DNA of 64,000 nucleotides, taken from Oceanospirillum linum. Its GTDB lineage: Bacteria > Pseudomonadota > Gammaproteobacteria > Pseudomonadales > Halomonadaceae. Within the stretch, counting starts at the first letter, position 1. Each line of letters starts with the position of its first letter. The notes beneath the pieces are model-generated. The model saw nothing but the letters and a program-made list of their open reading frames with translations. It did no database searches and was not told where the DNA came from. The stretch spans positions 1 to 64,000 of the forward strand of contig NZ_FXTS01000009.1 of NCBI RefSeq assembly GCF_900182785.1, read 5' to 3'. Positions 26,730-35,384 of the stretch are shown one piece after another. Both the position numbers and the translations under genes were made by a program.

Positions 26730-27665
26730 ATGCTAATTATTGATGCGCTGGTTCCGGTATTTATGGTGATTATGGCCGGAACATTGCTGAATATTTTTCG
26801 TTTTCCCGGTGGCGATTTTTGGCCACTAGTCGAGCGCTTTACGTATTTTTTCCTTTTTCCGGTGATGTTGATCAGCAAGATGGCGAATGCCCGTATTGAT
26901 CAGGTTGCGGTGGATAAGGTAGCGCTGGCGATTATATTGCTGTTGTTTGCGATGACGGCTTTTGTGGTGGTGTTAAAACCGTTATTAACCCGGTCGGGAC
27001 CTGTCTTTACTTCCGTCTATCAGGGAGGGCTGCGTTTTAACACCTATGTGGTGCTGGCTGCGGCTGAAGCACTGTATGGTGGGGCGGGCCTTACAATCGC
27101 GGCTGTGGCCATGGCGATTATGATTCCTCTTATCAATGTTTTCTGCGTGTTTATCTTTACGCTCTATGTGGGGCAAAGCGGCAGTGGCCTGGGTGCCACG
27201 CTGAAAGCGATTGCAAAGAACCCGCTGATTGTAGGTTGTGTGGTCGGTATCGGGCTTAATATTACAGGTATTGGTTTGCCGGGCTGGAGTGCTGCTGCCT
27301 TTAACATTATCAGTAATGCTGCTTTGCCTTTGGGGCTTTTGGCCGTAGGCTTTGCTTTGAATCTCAGGTCTATCAGAGAAGCCTCCTGGCCGCTGATCTC
27401 CTCCAGTCTGATTAAACTTTTTATCATGCCTTTGGTGGCGACGGTTATTGGTTATCTGGTGGGGCTGAGTGAGCTGGAGATTGGGGTGCTGCTGCTGTTT
27501 GCAGCTATGCCAACGGCAACGTCATCTTATATTCTGGCGCGTCAGCTGGGAGGGCACGCCCCTTTGATGGCTGCAATCACCACTGCGCAGACTCTACTGG
27601 CAATGGTAACCCTGCCTGTTGTGCTTCAGTTCTTACCGGGTAGTCTGGCCCTGCTATTTTCATAG
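26730..27665 (+). CDS. AEC family transporter (auxin efflux carrier-like permease)
   Basis: 311 residues, about ten hydrophobic helices arranged as two five-helix repeats with a polar centre (VGCVVGIGLNITGIGLPGW). N-terminal VPVFMVIMAGTLL and the C-terminal FAAMPTATSSYILARQLGG are typical of the family. Bacterial members export or import dicarboxylates such as malate or malonate; the substrate is not determinable here. It is convergent with the D-lactate dehydrogenase gene, which may hint at organic acid transport, but that is inference. ATG 26730 is preceded by GAAGAGGATGTT. Confidence 0.88.
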   Translation: MLIIDALVPVFMVIMAGTLLNIFRFPGGDFWPLVERFTYFFLFPVMLISKMANARIDQVAVDKVALAIILLLFAMTAFVVVLKPLLTRSGPVFTSVYQGGLRFNTYVVLAAAEALYGGAGLTIAAVAMAIMIPLINVFCVFIFTLYVGQSGSGLGATLKAIAKNPLIVGCVVGIGLNITGIGLPGWSAAAFNIISNAALPLGLLAVGFALNLRSIREASWPLISSSLIKLFIMPLVATVIGYLVGLSELEIGVLLLFAAMPTATSSYILARQLGGHAPLMAAITTAQTLLAMVTLPVVLQFLPGSLALLFS

Positions 27666-27713
27666 CAAGGCATATTTCTCATAGCAAGGCGCTGTGCTTC
27701 CGGCCCGGAAGCA

Positions 27714-28715
27714 TTAGCTAATAGCGTGGGTCAGCTCGTTTTCACAGGGTTGATCGCCCGCCAGACAGGTCAGGTTGTTAAGTGTTATCGCCGCGATTTG
27801 AGTTAATGCTTCTTCAGTGAAAAATCCCTGGTGGCCTGTGATCAGTACATTAGGGAAGCTCTGCAAACGCTCAAATAACTCATCGTCTATGATTTTACCG
27901 GAGTGATCATGGAAGAAGAGTTGGCTTTCCTGCTCGTACACATCAAGCCCCAGGGCCTGAATCTTGCGGCTCTTCAGGCCGGCGATCAGAGCCTTAGTAT
28001 CCACCAGTCCGCCCCGGCTGGTGTTTATAATCATGACACCTTCTTTCATCCGGCTGATGGATGCTTCATCAACCAGGTGATAGCTGCCTTCATTTAATGG
28101 GCAGTGTAGCGTGATAATGTCAGAGCGACTGTAAAGCTGTTCCAGCTCAACGTAGTGGCCTCCCAGGCTGACATACTCCGGGTTGGGGTAGGGGTCGTAG
28201 GCGATCAGCTTACAGCCAAAGCCGTTGAGAATTTTAGCGGTTGCCAGTCCGATCTGACCGGTGCCGATCAGACCAACCGTTTTGCCGTGCAGGTTAAAGC
28301 CCAGCAGGCCGTTCAGGGTAAAGTTGCTCTCCCGAACCCGGTTGTAGGCGCGATGGGTTTTCCGGTTCAGAGTCAGAATCAATGCCAGAGTGTGCTCGGC
28401 TACTGCCTCCGGTGAATAGGCAGGAACCCGTACTACGGGTAGCTCCAGAGACTTGGCTGTAACCAGGTCTACATTGTTAAAACCGGCGCAGCGCATGGCG
28501 ATAAATTTAACCCTGTGGGCCTTTAGTCTGTTCAGTACCGGGGCGCTCAGGTCATCATTAACAAAGGCACAAACCGCATCAAACCCTTTGCACAGCTCGG
28601 CATTAGCCTCGTTTAGTTGTTGATCGAAGTAGCTTAACTCATAGCCATGCTGGCTATTTTCCTGTTCCAGAAACTGTTTGTCGTAGGGTTGGGCACTGAA
28701 AACAGCAATACGCAT
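27714..28715 (-). CDS. ldhA: D-lactate dehydrogenase (D-2-hydroxyacid dehydrogenase)
   Basis: 333 residues of the NAD-dependent D-2-hydroxyacid dehydrogenase family. The nucleotide loop GLIGTGQIGLATAKIL is near residue 150. Catalytic residues are visible as Arg in NTSRGGLVDT, Glu in GLDVYEQES and His in ITGHQGFFTEEAL. The length and the VYEQESQLFFHDHSG stretch are characteristic of fermentative LdhA, which reduces pyruvate to D-lactate. It is a stand-alone gene next to a SirB-like membrane protein. Confidence 0.92.
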   Translation of the reverse strand: MRIAVFSAQPYDKQFLEQENSQHGYELSYFDQQLNEANAELCKGFDAVCAFVNDDLSAPVLNRLKAHRVKFIAMRCAGFNNVDLVTAKSLELPVVRVPAYSPEAVAEHTLALILTLNRKTHRAYNRVRESNFTLNGLLGFNLHGKTVGLIGTGQIGLATAKILNGFGCKLIAYDPYPNPEYVSLGGHYVELEQLYSRSDIITLHCPLNEGSYHLVDEASISRMKEGVMIINTSRGGLVDTKALIAGLKSRKIQALGLDVYEQESQLFFHDHSGKIIDDELFERLQSFPNVLITGHQGFFTEEALTQIAAITLNNLTCLAGDQPCENELTHAIS

Positions 28716-28766
28716 GTTCGGAATTCCTTTTACTTCATATCATCAACGTAATCCGGTGACCTGAAA

Positions 28767-29147
28767 TCAGGCCAGCCAGGAAAGTGCATTATGGCGAATA
28801 GCTACACCTACAATATAGGCGATGACGCCTAAGGCCGCGACCAGAGCGATCACGCGGATTCCTTTGGTTTTTCCCCGTTTTAAAGCAAGAGTACCCAGCA
28901 CAATATAAGCCACCAGCCCCAGGACTTTTGCCGTTAGCCAGTCATGGGTGATTGGATATTGCTGAATCTGAAACATCAGGCCGATGGCGCTGATCAGTAG
29001 CAGAGTATCGACTACGTGCGGGAGAATCTTTACCCAGCGCTTTTTCAGCTGAGCAGAGTCCAGCAGCATCCAGACACTGCGAAGTGCAAACAAGCCCAGA
29101 CTTAGGGCAACGGTTAACAGGTGGATATGCTTAAACGCAGCGTACAT
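28767..29147 (-). CDS. SirB family integral membrane protein
   Basis: 126 residues from ATG 29147, which has AAAGGA at proper spacing; longer readings overlap mutM. Four hydrophobic segments, starting MYAAFKHIHLLTVALSLGLF and including VDTLLLISAIGLMF, fit the SirB2-type family (small four-helix proteins of unknown biochemical role, named after a Salmonella invasion regulator). It is downstream of mutM on the same strand and close enough (65 bp) to be co-transcribed. Confidence 0.85.
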   Translation of the reverse strand: MYAAFKHIHLLTVALSLGLFALRSVWMLLDSAQLKKRWVKILPHVVDTLLLISAIGLMFQIQQYPITHDWLTAKVLGLVAYIVLGTLALKRGKTKGIRVIALVAALGVIAYIVGVAIRHNALSWLA

Positions 29148-29212
29148 GGTTAATCCTTTCTCAATGATGGTTAAATGGATGCCGGAACGCCAGGCCCGAA
29201 GTGGTTGGTGCT

Positions 29213-30040
29213 CTATAGGGGCTGGCATTGGGGGCAGAAGACACTGCTCCGGTTACTCTGACGAATCTCTTTAAGCTCGGTTTTACAATGCAGGCACTCT
29301 GACCCTGCGCGGCCATAGACGTTCAGCTGCTGGGCAAAATAGCCGGGCTTGCCATCGCCACCAACAAAATCTTTCAGGGTGGTGCCTCCTTGCTCGATTG
29401 AGTGTTGCAGTACCTTTCTGATGTTATGGGTCAGCTTTGCCAACTGTTCCGGTTTCAGGCTGCCAGCCGCCTGCTGAGGATGAATACCGGAGAGAAACAG
29501 TGCCTCATTGGCGTAGATATTACCCACACCCACGACCACTTTACTGTCCATAATCAGGCTCTTGATAGCGGTTTTGCGCTTGGTGCAACGTTGTGTCAGG
29601 TAGTCAGCATTAAACGGATCTGACAGGGGTTCAGGCCCCAGATGAGCGATCAGTTTGTGCTCTTCAACCGGTTGATCAGTCCAGAGTATGGCGCCAAAGC
29701 GTCTCGGGTCGTGATAGCGAAGGATGTTGCCGCTTTCCATGATGATGTCGACATGATCATGTTTGTTAACCGCTTCGCCACCGGAATTAGCCAGTAAAAC
29801 CCTGAGGCTGCCGGACATACCTAAGTGCATGATCAGGGTGCCATGATCAAAGTGAAACAACAGATACTTGCCCCGACGCTCAACCTTGTTTATCTGTTGG
29901 CCGCAGATCTGTGCGCTAAGATCACCGGGAATAGGCCAGCGTAAGGAGGGCTGCCGAACAATAAGCTGTTTTACTCTTTGCTTCAGGCAATAGGGGCTGA
30001 CGCCTTTTCGGGTGGTTTCTACTTCTGGTAATTCAGGCAT
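29213..30040 (-). CDS. mutM: formamidopyrimidine-DNA glycosylase
   Basis: 275 residues from ATG 30040, giving the mature N-terminus PELPEVETT in which Pro2 and Glu3 are the catalytic residues. Further markers are the H2TH region (IKSLIMDSKVVVGVGNIYA) and the C-terminal zinc finger (CLHCKTELKEIRQS ... FCPQC). It removes oxidised purines such as 8-oxoguanine and nicks the strand. Position next to rpmG-rpmB is the usual arrangement. Confidence 0.96.
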   Translation of the reverse strand: MPELPEVETTRKGVSPYCLKQRVKQLIVRQPSLRWPIPGDLSAQICGQQINKVERRGKYLLFHFDHGTLIMHLGMSGSLRVLLANSGGEAVNKHDHVDIIMESGNILRYHDPRRFGAILWTDQPVEEHKLIAHLGPEPLSDPFNADYLTQRCTKRKTAIKSLIMDSKVVVGVGNIYANEALFLSGIHPQQAAGSLKPEQLAKLTHNIRKVLQHSIEQGGTTLKDFVGGDGKPGYFAQQLNVYGRAGSECLHCKTELKEIRQSNRSSVFCPQCQPL

Positions 30041-30113
30041 GGCAGGCTCTTTATGGCGCACTCCTGTTAGGAGAGATAATAACCCAGTTGTAACGTTGGC
30101 TATTATGCGGGCA

Positions 30114-30144
30114 TAAAAAAACCCGGGCAAGCCGGGCTTTTTTT
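30114..30144. terminator. terminator between rpmG and mutM
   Basis: A7-ACCCGG-GCAAG-CCGGGCT-T6, a short GC stem with A and T runs on both sides, probably ending the rpmB-rpmG transcript. Confidence 0.85.
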
Positions 30145-30158
30145 CAGAAGAAAAAATC

Positions 30159-30314
30159 TTATTTGATTTTAGCTTCTTTGTACATAACGTGCTTACGAAC
30201 AACAGGATCGAATTTCTTCATTTCCAGTTTGTCTGGCGTAGTACGCTTGTTTTTGTCTGTGGTATAGAAGTGACCTGTACCGGCAGACGATACCATTCTG
30301 ATTTTATCACGCAT
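30159..30314 (-). CDS. rpmG: 50S ribosomal protein L33
   Basis: 51 residues starting MRDKIRMVSSAGTGHFYTT and ending VMYKEAKIK, a standard zinc-free L33 without CxxC pairs. It lies 24 bp downstream of rpmB on the same strand, forming the usual rpmB-rpmG operon. The product is a small subunit of the large ribosomal subunit near the E site. Confidence 0.97.
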   Translation of the reverse strand: MRDKIRMVSSAGTGHFYTTDKNKRTTPDKLEMKKFDPVVRKHVMYKEAKIK

Positions 30315-30338
30315 GATTTAGACTCCTTTGTTCCGAGC

Positions 30339-30575
30339 TTACAGCTTAGCGCCGCGTGCACGAATGTCAGCCAGTACCTTCTCGATACCTTGCTTGTCGA
30401 TGATGCGCATGCCCTTGGCAGATACGCGCAGTTTCACAAAACGTTTCTCGGCTTCAACCCAAAAACGGTGCGTGTGAAGGTTAGGAGTAAAACGACGACG
30501 CGTTTTATTTTGTGCGTGTGATACATTATTTCCGGTTACAGGACGCTTCCCGGTAACCTGGCAAACTTTGGACAT
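30339..30575 (-). CDS. rpmB: 50S ribosomal protein L28
   Basis: 78 residues, MSKVCQVTGKRPVTGNNVSH with the basic stretch KTRRRFTPNLHTHRFW, identical in layout to gammaproteobacterial L28. First gene of rpmB-rpmG with a strong upstream promoter (30691-30719). Confidence 0.98.
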   Translation of the reverse strand: MSKVCQVTGKRPVTGNNVSHAQNKTRRRFTPNLHTHRFWVEAEKRFVKLRVSAKGMRIIDKQGIEKVLADIRARGAKL

Positions 30576-30690
30576 TTTCTAGCCTCCAGCCGCTAGCTAG
30601 GCGTCTTAACTATTCAAGAAACCTGGGGGAATCAGCGAATCAGCCGGAAAAACGGCGCCCTGCTTCAACCCATCAATTTAAAGGCGCACT

Positions 30691-30719
30691 GTTATATCAG
30701 AATGCCCACTAGCTGACAA
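30691..30719 (-). promoter_or_regulatory. sigma-70 promoter of rpmB-rpmG
   Basis: On the minus strand: TTGTCA (30719-30714), 17-bp spacer, TATAAC (30696-30691). The start would lie about 110 bp upstream of rpmB. Near-consensus hexamers at ideal spacing. Confidence 0.8.
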
Positions 30720-30809
30720 GTTATATGTGGTTTTGCGGCTGTTTTTCTATGTTTTCCACAGATGTTCTGTGTTGAGGCAAAGAAATACCAGCCAGAAGTG
30801 CGTCATTAT

Positions 30810-31484
30810 CTACATCAGGCCGCGTTGAGCAAGCGAAACCGTATCTCCGTTACCAATAATAAAGTGATCAAGCACTCTGACATCAATTAAATCGAGTGCT
30901 TTTGTCAGTTTGTGGGTGATTCTTTCGTCTGACTGACTGGGCTCTGCGATACCGGATGGGTGGTTGTGGGCAAAGATGACTGCGGCGGCATTATGGGCGA
31001 GAGCTCGTTTAACGACCTCCCTGGGGTAGACGCTGGCACTGTCGATGGTACCGCGGAAAAGTGGCTCAAAGGCGAGCACCTGGTGTTGGTTATCCATAAA
31101 CAGGCAAGCAAACACCTCATGGGGTTCGTGGCGCAGCTGGGTGATCAGGTAGTGCTCTGCCAGCTCAGGGCTGGTGAGTGCTTCACCGCTTTCCAGTCGG
31201 GCCATCAGATGGCGTTTACCCATTTCCAGAACAGCCTGCAGCTGAACGAACTTTGCCGGGCCAAGACCGTTATGACTGCAGAAACTTTTCAGGTCTGCTT
31301 CCAGAAGAGCCCGAAGACCATCAAAACCGATCAGTAGCTCTCTGGCCAGCTCCACCGCATTTTTGCCGGGAATGCCGGTACGAAGAAATATAGCCAATAA
31401 CTCAGCATCACTGAGTGCGCCAGCTCCCTGCTTCAAAAGCTTCTCTCTTGGCCTTTCCTGTTCAGGCCAGTCCTTAAGACTCAT
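30810..31484 (-). CDS. radC: RadC family JAMM/MPN protein
   Basis: 224 residues from ATG 31484, which follows GGGAGGT; a GTG two codons earlier is less likely. An N-terminal helix-hairpin-helix region (GPAKFVQLQAVLEM) precedes the JAMM metal site (IFAHNHPSGIAEPSQSD). Despite the name, a repair role for RadC is unproven; the fold suggests a metallo-hydrolase. It is divergent from coaBC as in most gammaproteobacteria. Confidence 0.93.
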   Translation of the reverse strand: MSLKDWPEQERPREKLLKQGAGALSDAELLAIFLRTGIPGKNAVELARELLIGFDGLRALLEADLKSFCSHNGLGPAKFVQLQAVLEMGKRHLMARLESGEALTSPELAEHYLITQLRHEPHEVFACLFMDNQHQVLAFEPLFRGTIDSASVYPREVVKRALAHNAAAVIFAHNHPSGIAEPSQSDERITHKLTKALDLIDVRVLDHFIIGNGDTVSLAQRGLM

Positions 31485-31740
31485 CGTCACCTCCCTGATG
31501 ACTTTTTCTGTTCCTGGCTACGGGAACGTACTCCATTGCTTGTTAGTTTTGACCGAAATTCCGGTTAAGGCAAGTTCAGATCAGAGGGGAGTAGCTGACG
31601 GCTTAACAGTGCGCATGCTATCTTGTTGCGCTTTGGGTCAGTTTGGTTCATTTGATCATTGAACTCGGGTCTGACCAGGTAGCCTGGGTTTGGGGTTTAT
31701 AGCCTGGGCCAGGAATTTATAAACAGAGAGTGTGGTTATT

Positions 31741-33012
31741 ATGTTGGCTAAGGTTCGTATTCTGTTGGGTATCAGTGGTGGTATTGCTGCTTATAAATCC
31801 GCTGAGCTGACCCGTTTGCTGATCAAGGCCGGTGCAGATGTTCGCGTTGTTATGACCGAGGGTGCACAGGCTTTTATAACACCTCTGACGTTTCAGGCGC
31901 TGTCGGGCAATCCGGTGCATACTCATCTGCTTGACCCGGAGGCTGAGGCCGGTATGGGGCATATCGAGCTGGCAAAATGGGCAGACCTGATAGTGATTGC
32001 TCCGGCCAGTGCAGATGTAATGGCGCGCCTGGCATCCGGTATGGCGGATGATCTGCTGACAACGCTGTGTTTGGCAACTGAGGCTAAGGTTTTGCTGGCC
32101 CCGGCAATGAACCAGGCGATGTGGCGTCATCCTGCGACCCAGGGAAATGCAAAACGGCTGGCCGGTTATGGTTACCAACTTCTGGGTCCGGGGCAGGGTG
32201 AGCAAGCCTGTGGTGATGTTGGCCCTGGCCGTATGCTGGAACCGGAAGCCCTGGTAACTCTGATTAGCAAGGCTGCGGTTGAGCCTCAGGCTGAACTCCT
32301 GTCTGAGACTGTGCGGCATGACTTCAGAGGGTTGCTGGCGGGGAAAACCGTTACAATTACGGCAGGTCCAACACGAGAAGCGGTTGACCCGGTGCGATAT
32401 ATCAGCAATCACAGTTCGGGCAAAATGGGTTTTGCGCTAGCGCAGGCCTCGCTTAATGCGGGTGCTAAGGTGAACCTGATCGCCGGGCCGGTTCAGGTCA
32501 TGGCACCGGAAGGGGTGAACCTGACCTCTGTGCAGAGCGCGCAGCAGATGCTGGATGCCAGCCTTTCCGTTATTGGAGAAACCGATATTTTTATCGCAGC
32601 GGCTGCTGTCGCGGACTATCGTCCCTCTGATGTGGCAGATCAAAAAATGAAAAAACAGCCTGGGCAGGATAATCTGGTGCTGCACCTGGTGCAGAACCCT
32701 GACATTGTTGCCACGGTTGCCAGGCATGTTCAGCGCCCCTTCACCGTCGGTTTTGCTGCGGAAACTCAGGATGTGGAGGCCTATGCAGCCGATAAGCTGG
32801 TACGCAAGAACCTGGATATGATTATTGCCAATGATGTCTCCCGTACTGATATAGGCTTTAATAGCGACCAGAATGCCGTCACGCTGCTTTGGCAGGAAAA
32901 GAGTACCCTTCAGTCCCATAGCCCCGAACAGGCCGCTAAACAAGATTTAGCACAGGATCTGATCCTCTGTATCGCCCATCGTTTTCATCAGGGCAACACT
33001 GATGATGCATAA
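31741..33012 (+). CDS. coaBC: bifunctional phosphopantothenoylcysteine decarboxylase / phosphopantothenate-cysteine ligase
   Basis: 423 residues from ATG 31741; a GTG three codons earlier is possible. The N-terminal flavoprotein decarboxylase (CoaC) begins ILLGISGGIAAYKSAEL and carries PASADVMARLASGMADDLL and the PAMNQAMW substrate motif. The C-terminal synthetase (CoaB) carries ITAGPTREAVDPVRYISNHS and SGKMG, then ADKLVRKNLDMIIAND. Together they convert 4'-phosphopantothenate to 4'-phosphopantetheine in coenzyme A synthesis. The coaBC-dut-argB order is conserved. Confidence 0.95.
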   Translation: MLAKVRILLGISGGIAAYKSAELTRLLIKAGADVRVVMTEGAQAFITPLTFQALSGNPVHTHLLDPEAEAGMGHIELAKWADLIVIAPASADVMARLASGMADDLLTTLCLATEAKVLLAPAMNQAMWRHPATQGNAKRLAGYGYQLLGPGQGEQACGDVGPGRMLEPEALVTLISKAAVEPQAELLSETVRHDFRGLLAGKTVTITAGPTREAVDPVRYISNHSSGKMGFALAQASLNAGAKVNLIAGPVQVMAPEGVNLTSVQSAQQMLDASLSVIGETDIFIAAAAVADYRPSDVADQKMKKQPGQDNLVLHLVQNPDIVATVARHVQRPFTVGFAAETQDVEAYAADKLVRKNLDMIIANDVSRTDIGFNSDQNAVTLLWQEKSTLQSHSPEQAAKQDLAQDLILCIAHRFHQGNTDDA

Positions 33013-33084
33013 GTTTAACAAGCAGTCAGCGCTGAAATCGTTATAATACCAAGTCTGCATCGGGTAGGTCTTTCGGGAGCCTGA

Positions 33085-33207
33085 ATGCCCTCTTTTGATG
33101 CGCTTTTGCCGTTTCTGCTGTTAACGTTCTTCCTGGTCAGTTGTACAGAGGTTCATTGTGCAGAGCGGATTTCAGCCGGCCAGACCGGAAAAATTCTTAT
33201 TTTCTAA
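33085..33207 (+). CDS. possible 40-residue lipoprotein between coaBC and dut
   Basis: A short frame of 40 codons. ATG 33085 has GGGAG five bases upstream and a TATAAT-like hexamer at 33042-33047. The product starts with a hydrophobic stretch (FDALLPFLLLTFFLVSC) ending in a lipobox-like LVSC with Cys at residue 20, and has about 20 polar residues after it. It ends 18 bp before dut. No family is recognised; expression and conservation are unknown. Confidence 0.35.
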   Translation: MPSFDALLPFLLLTFFLVSCTEVHCAERISAGQTGKILIF

Positions 33208-33225
33208 AAAAGAGCAGAACTATCG

Positions 33226-33681
33226 ATGAGTACACTCGACGTTAAAATCCTGAACCCTAAAATTGGACATGAGCTTCCGCTGCCGCACTACGCAACTGAA
33301 GGTTCTGCGGGTATGGATCTGCGTGCGTGCATCGATGAGCCGTTGACGCTCCAGCCCGGTGAAACTCAGCTGATCGGTACGGGTCTTGCTATCCATATCG
33401 GTGATCCGGGGCTTGCGGGTGTGATTTTACCGCGCTCCGGCCTTGGGCATAAGCACGGTATCGTTTTGGGTAATCTGGTGGGCTTGATTGACTCTGATTA
33501 TCAGGGTGAGCTGATGATCTCCTGCTGGAATCGTGGGCAGTCGGCTTTTACTCTCGAGCCTGGTGAGCGGTTGGCTCAATATGTACTTGTGCCGGTGGTT
33601 CAGGCTGAGCTGAATATCGTTGATGATTTTGACGCCTCTGATCGGGGCGCCGGTGGCTTTGGTCATTCCGGCCGCCAATAA
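33226..33681 (+). CDS. dut: deoxyuridine 5'-triphosphate nucleotidohydrolase
   Basis: 151 residues, trimeric dUTPase. Motifs in order: AGMDLRA, PRSGLGHKHG (near residue 70), GLIDSDYQGEL, PGERLAQYV, and the C-terminal P-loop-like RGAGGFGHSG. It hydrolyses dUTP to dUMP, preventing uracil incorporation. Start ATG 33226 follows AGAGCAG. It sits between coaBC and argB as usual. Confidence 0.97.
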   Translation: MSTLDVKILNPKIGHELPLPHYATEGSAGMDLRACIDEPLTLQPGETQLIGTGLAIHIGDPGLAGVILPRSGLGHKHGIVLGNLVGLIDSDYQGELMISCWNRGQSAFTLEPGERLAQYVLVPVVQAELNIVDDFDASDRGAGGFGHSGRQ

Positions 33682-33781
33682 CCGATCCGTTTCTTAATAA
33701 AAGCAGCGCCTTTCCGGTAACCCCTTTTTAAGCCAGAGAAGGGGATTCAGAATATAACTAAGAGGTTTTACAGGTACTTCC

Positions 33782-34693
33782 ATGAGTGACAACGCCAGCA
33801 CCAAGACTGAACATGCCATTGAGGTTGTTAAGGTTCTTAGCGAAGCCTTACCTTATATCCAGCGTTTTTCCGGCAAAACCATTGTGATTAAGTATGGCGG
33901 TAACGCCATGACGGACGAAGGGCTAAAGGCTTCGTTTGCCCGTGACATGGTGCTGATGAAAGAGGTCGGCATTAATCCGGTGGTTGTGCATGGCGGAGGG
34001 CCTCAGATTGGCGAATTGCTGGAGAAGCTTAAGATCGAATCCCGCTTCGTTAACGGTATGCGTGTCACCGACGAAGAAACCATGGATGTGGTTGAGATGG
34101 TGCTTGGCGGTTTGGTCAATAAAGAGATTGTCAGCCTGATCAATCAGGCGGGCGGTAAAGCTGTAGGTCTGACGGGTAAAGATGGCGGCTTAATTGAAGC
34201 GAAAAAGCTGAAAGTTACCCATAAAACCCCGGAAATGACAGCCCCGGAAATCATAGATATCGGCCATGTTGGTGAGGTAGCCAACGTTCAGACTGATGTA
34301 GTGGATATGCTGGTACAGCGGGACTTTATTCCTGTGATTGCTCCGATTGGTGTGGATGGTGATGGTCGTTCTTATAACATCAACGCAGATTTGGTCGCAG
34401 GTAAGGTGGCTGAAGCTCTGGGTGCCGAAAAGCTGATGTTGCTCACAAATATTGCCGGTTTGCTGGATAAAAATGGTGATATTCTGACCGGGTTGAGCAC
34501 AACACAGGTTGATGAGCTGATTGCAGATGGCACCATTTACGGTGGCATGCTACCAAAAATTGGTTGTGCTCTGAGCGCCGTGAAAAATGGCGTGGTAAGC
34601 TCTCATATTATTGATGGCCGGGTTCCTCATGCGACCCTGCTTGAGATCTTCACCGATGCCGGGGTAGGAACTCTTATTACCAATCAGGACTGA
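33782..34693 (+). CDS. argB: acetylglutamate kinase
   Basis: 303 residues of the amino acid kinase fold. Substrate and ATP loops are visible: IVIKYGGNAMTDEG, VVVHGGGPQIGELL, GLTGKDGGLIEAKKL, NINADLVAGKVAEAL and LLTNIAGLLDK. An N-terminal helix of about 27 residues resembles the extension found in arginine-inhibited enzymes. It phosphorylates N-acetylglutamate in arginine biosynthesis. Its stop touches the reading frame of slmA. Confidence 0.96.
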   Translation: MSDNASTKTEHAIEVVKVLSEALPYIQRFSGKTIVIKYGGNAMTDEGLKASFARDMVLMKEVGINPVVVHGGGPQIGELLEKLKIESRFVNGMRVTDEETMDVVEMVLGGLVNKEIVSLINQAGGKAVGLTGKDGGLIEAKKLKVTHKTPEMTAPEIIDIGHVGEVANVQTDVVDMLVQRDFIPVIAPIGVDGDGRSYNINADLVAGKVAEALGAEKLMLLTNIAGLLDKNGDILTGLSTTQVDELIADGTIYGGMLPKIGCALSAVKNGVVSSHIIDGRVPHATLLEIFTDAGVGTLITNQD

Positions 34694-34740
34694 TGGTCGG
34701 TAAAGGTATTGATAAAAACGCTGGGAAAACTGGAAAGGCC

Positions 34741-35358
34741 ATGACGCAGGATAGTAAGCAGAAGCACACGAAATCATCTCGCCGGGAACAGATTCTGCAA
34801 GCACTCGTTCAGATGCTTGAGAATAACCCTGGTGCCAGAATCACAACGTCTAATCTGGCAAAAGAGGTTGGCTTATCTGAAGCTGCGCTGTATCGCCACT
34901 TTGCCAGTAAAGCCAAGATGTTTGAGGGCTTGATAGAGTTCATCGAAGATACGGTTTTCAGTCGAGTGAACCGTATTCTGCAGGATGAGCCGCAGGCTAT
35001 TTATCGCTGTGAGCACCTCCTGACGCTGGTGTTAGCCTTTGCCGACCGGAATCCGGGGTTATGCCGTATTCTGACCGGGGAGGCTCTGGTAGGTGAAAAT
35101 GAGCGCCTGCGTAGTCGGGTATCCCAGTTTTACGAACGCCTGGAAACTCAGCTTAAGCAGATCCTGCGGGAAGCTGAGATCCGCGACAAAATGAAAACCC
35201 GCATGCCAGTTCCTGTAACGTCTCAGCTGCTTCTCTCCATTGTAGAGGGGCGTATACAGCAGTATGCCCGTACGGGGCGCTCCCCGGTGGAGAACTGGCC
35301 GGAGCAGTGGGCCTATCTGGCCCATGAACTGATGATTCCCATTGCGATTGGCGCCTGA
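34741..35358 (+). CDS. slmA: nucleoid occlusion factor SlmA
   Basis: 205 residues from ATG 34741, preferred because GGAAAGG precedes it; a longer frame from 34693 overlaps the argB stop. TetR-type helix-turn-helix (TTSNLAKEVGLSEAALYRHF) followed by the SlmA-specific C-terminal domain (AFADRNPGLCRILTGEAL, RSRVSQFYERLE). SlmA binds dispersed chromosomal sites and breaks FtsZ filaments over the nucleoid. Position after argB and the length agree with SlmA. Confidence 0.92.
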   Translation: MTQDSKQKHTKSSRREQILQALVQMLENNPGARITTSNLAKEVGLSEAALYRHFASKAKMFEGLIEFIEDTVFSRVNRILQDEPQAIYRCEHLLTLVLAFADRNPGLCRILTGEALVGENERLRSRVSQFYERLETQLKQILREAEIRDKMKTRMPVPVTSQLLLSIVEGRIQQYARTGRSPVENWPEQWAYLAHELMIPIAIGA

Positions 35359-35384
35359 TCCTGGGGCTGTGTAAGGCTTAAAGC

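Noticed and set aside
28767..29228. Longer SirB-like reading overlapping mutM
   Set aside because: The extra residues are not family-like, and ATG 29147 has a proper ribosome site.
30189..30521. Plus-strand frame over rpmG and rpmB
   Set aside because: Opposite strand of two ribosomal protein genes.
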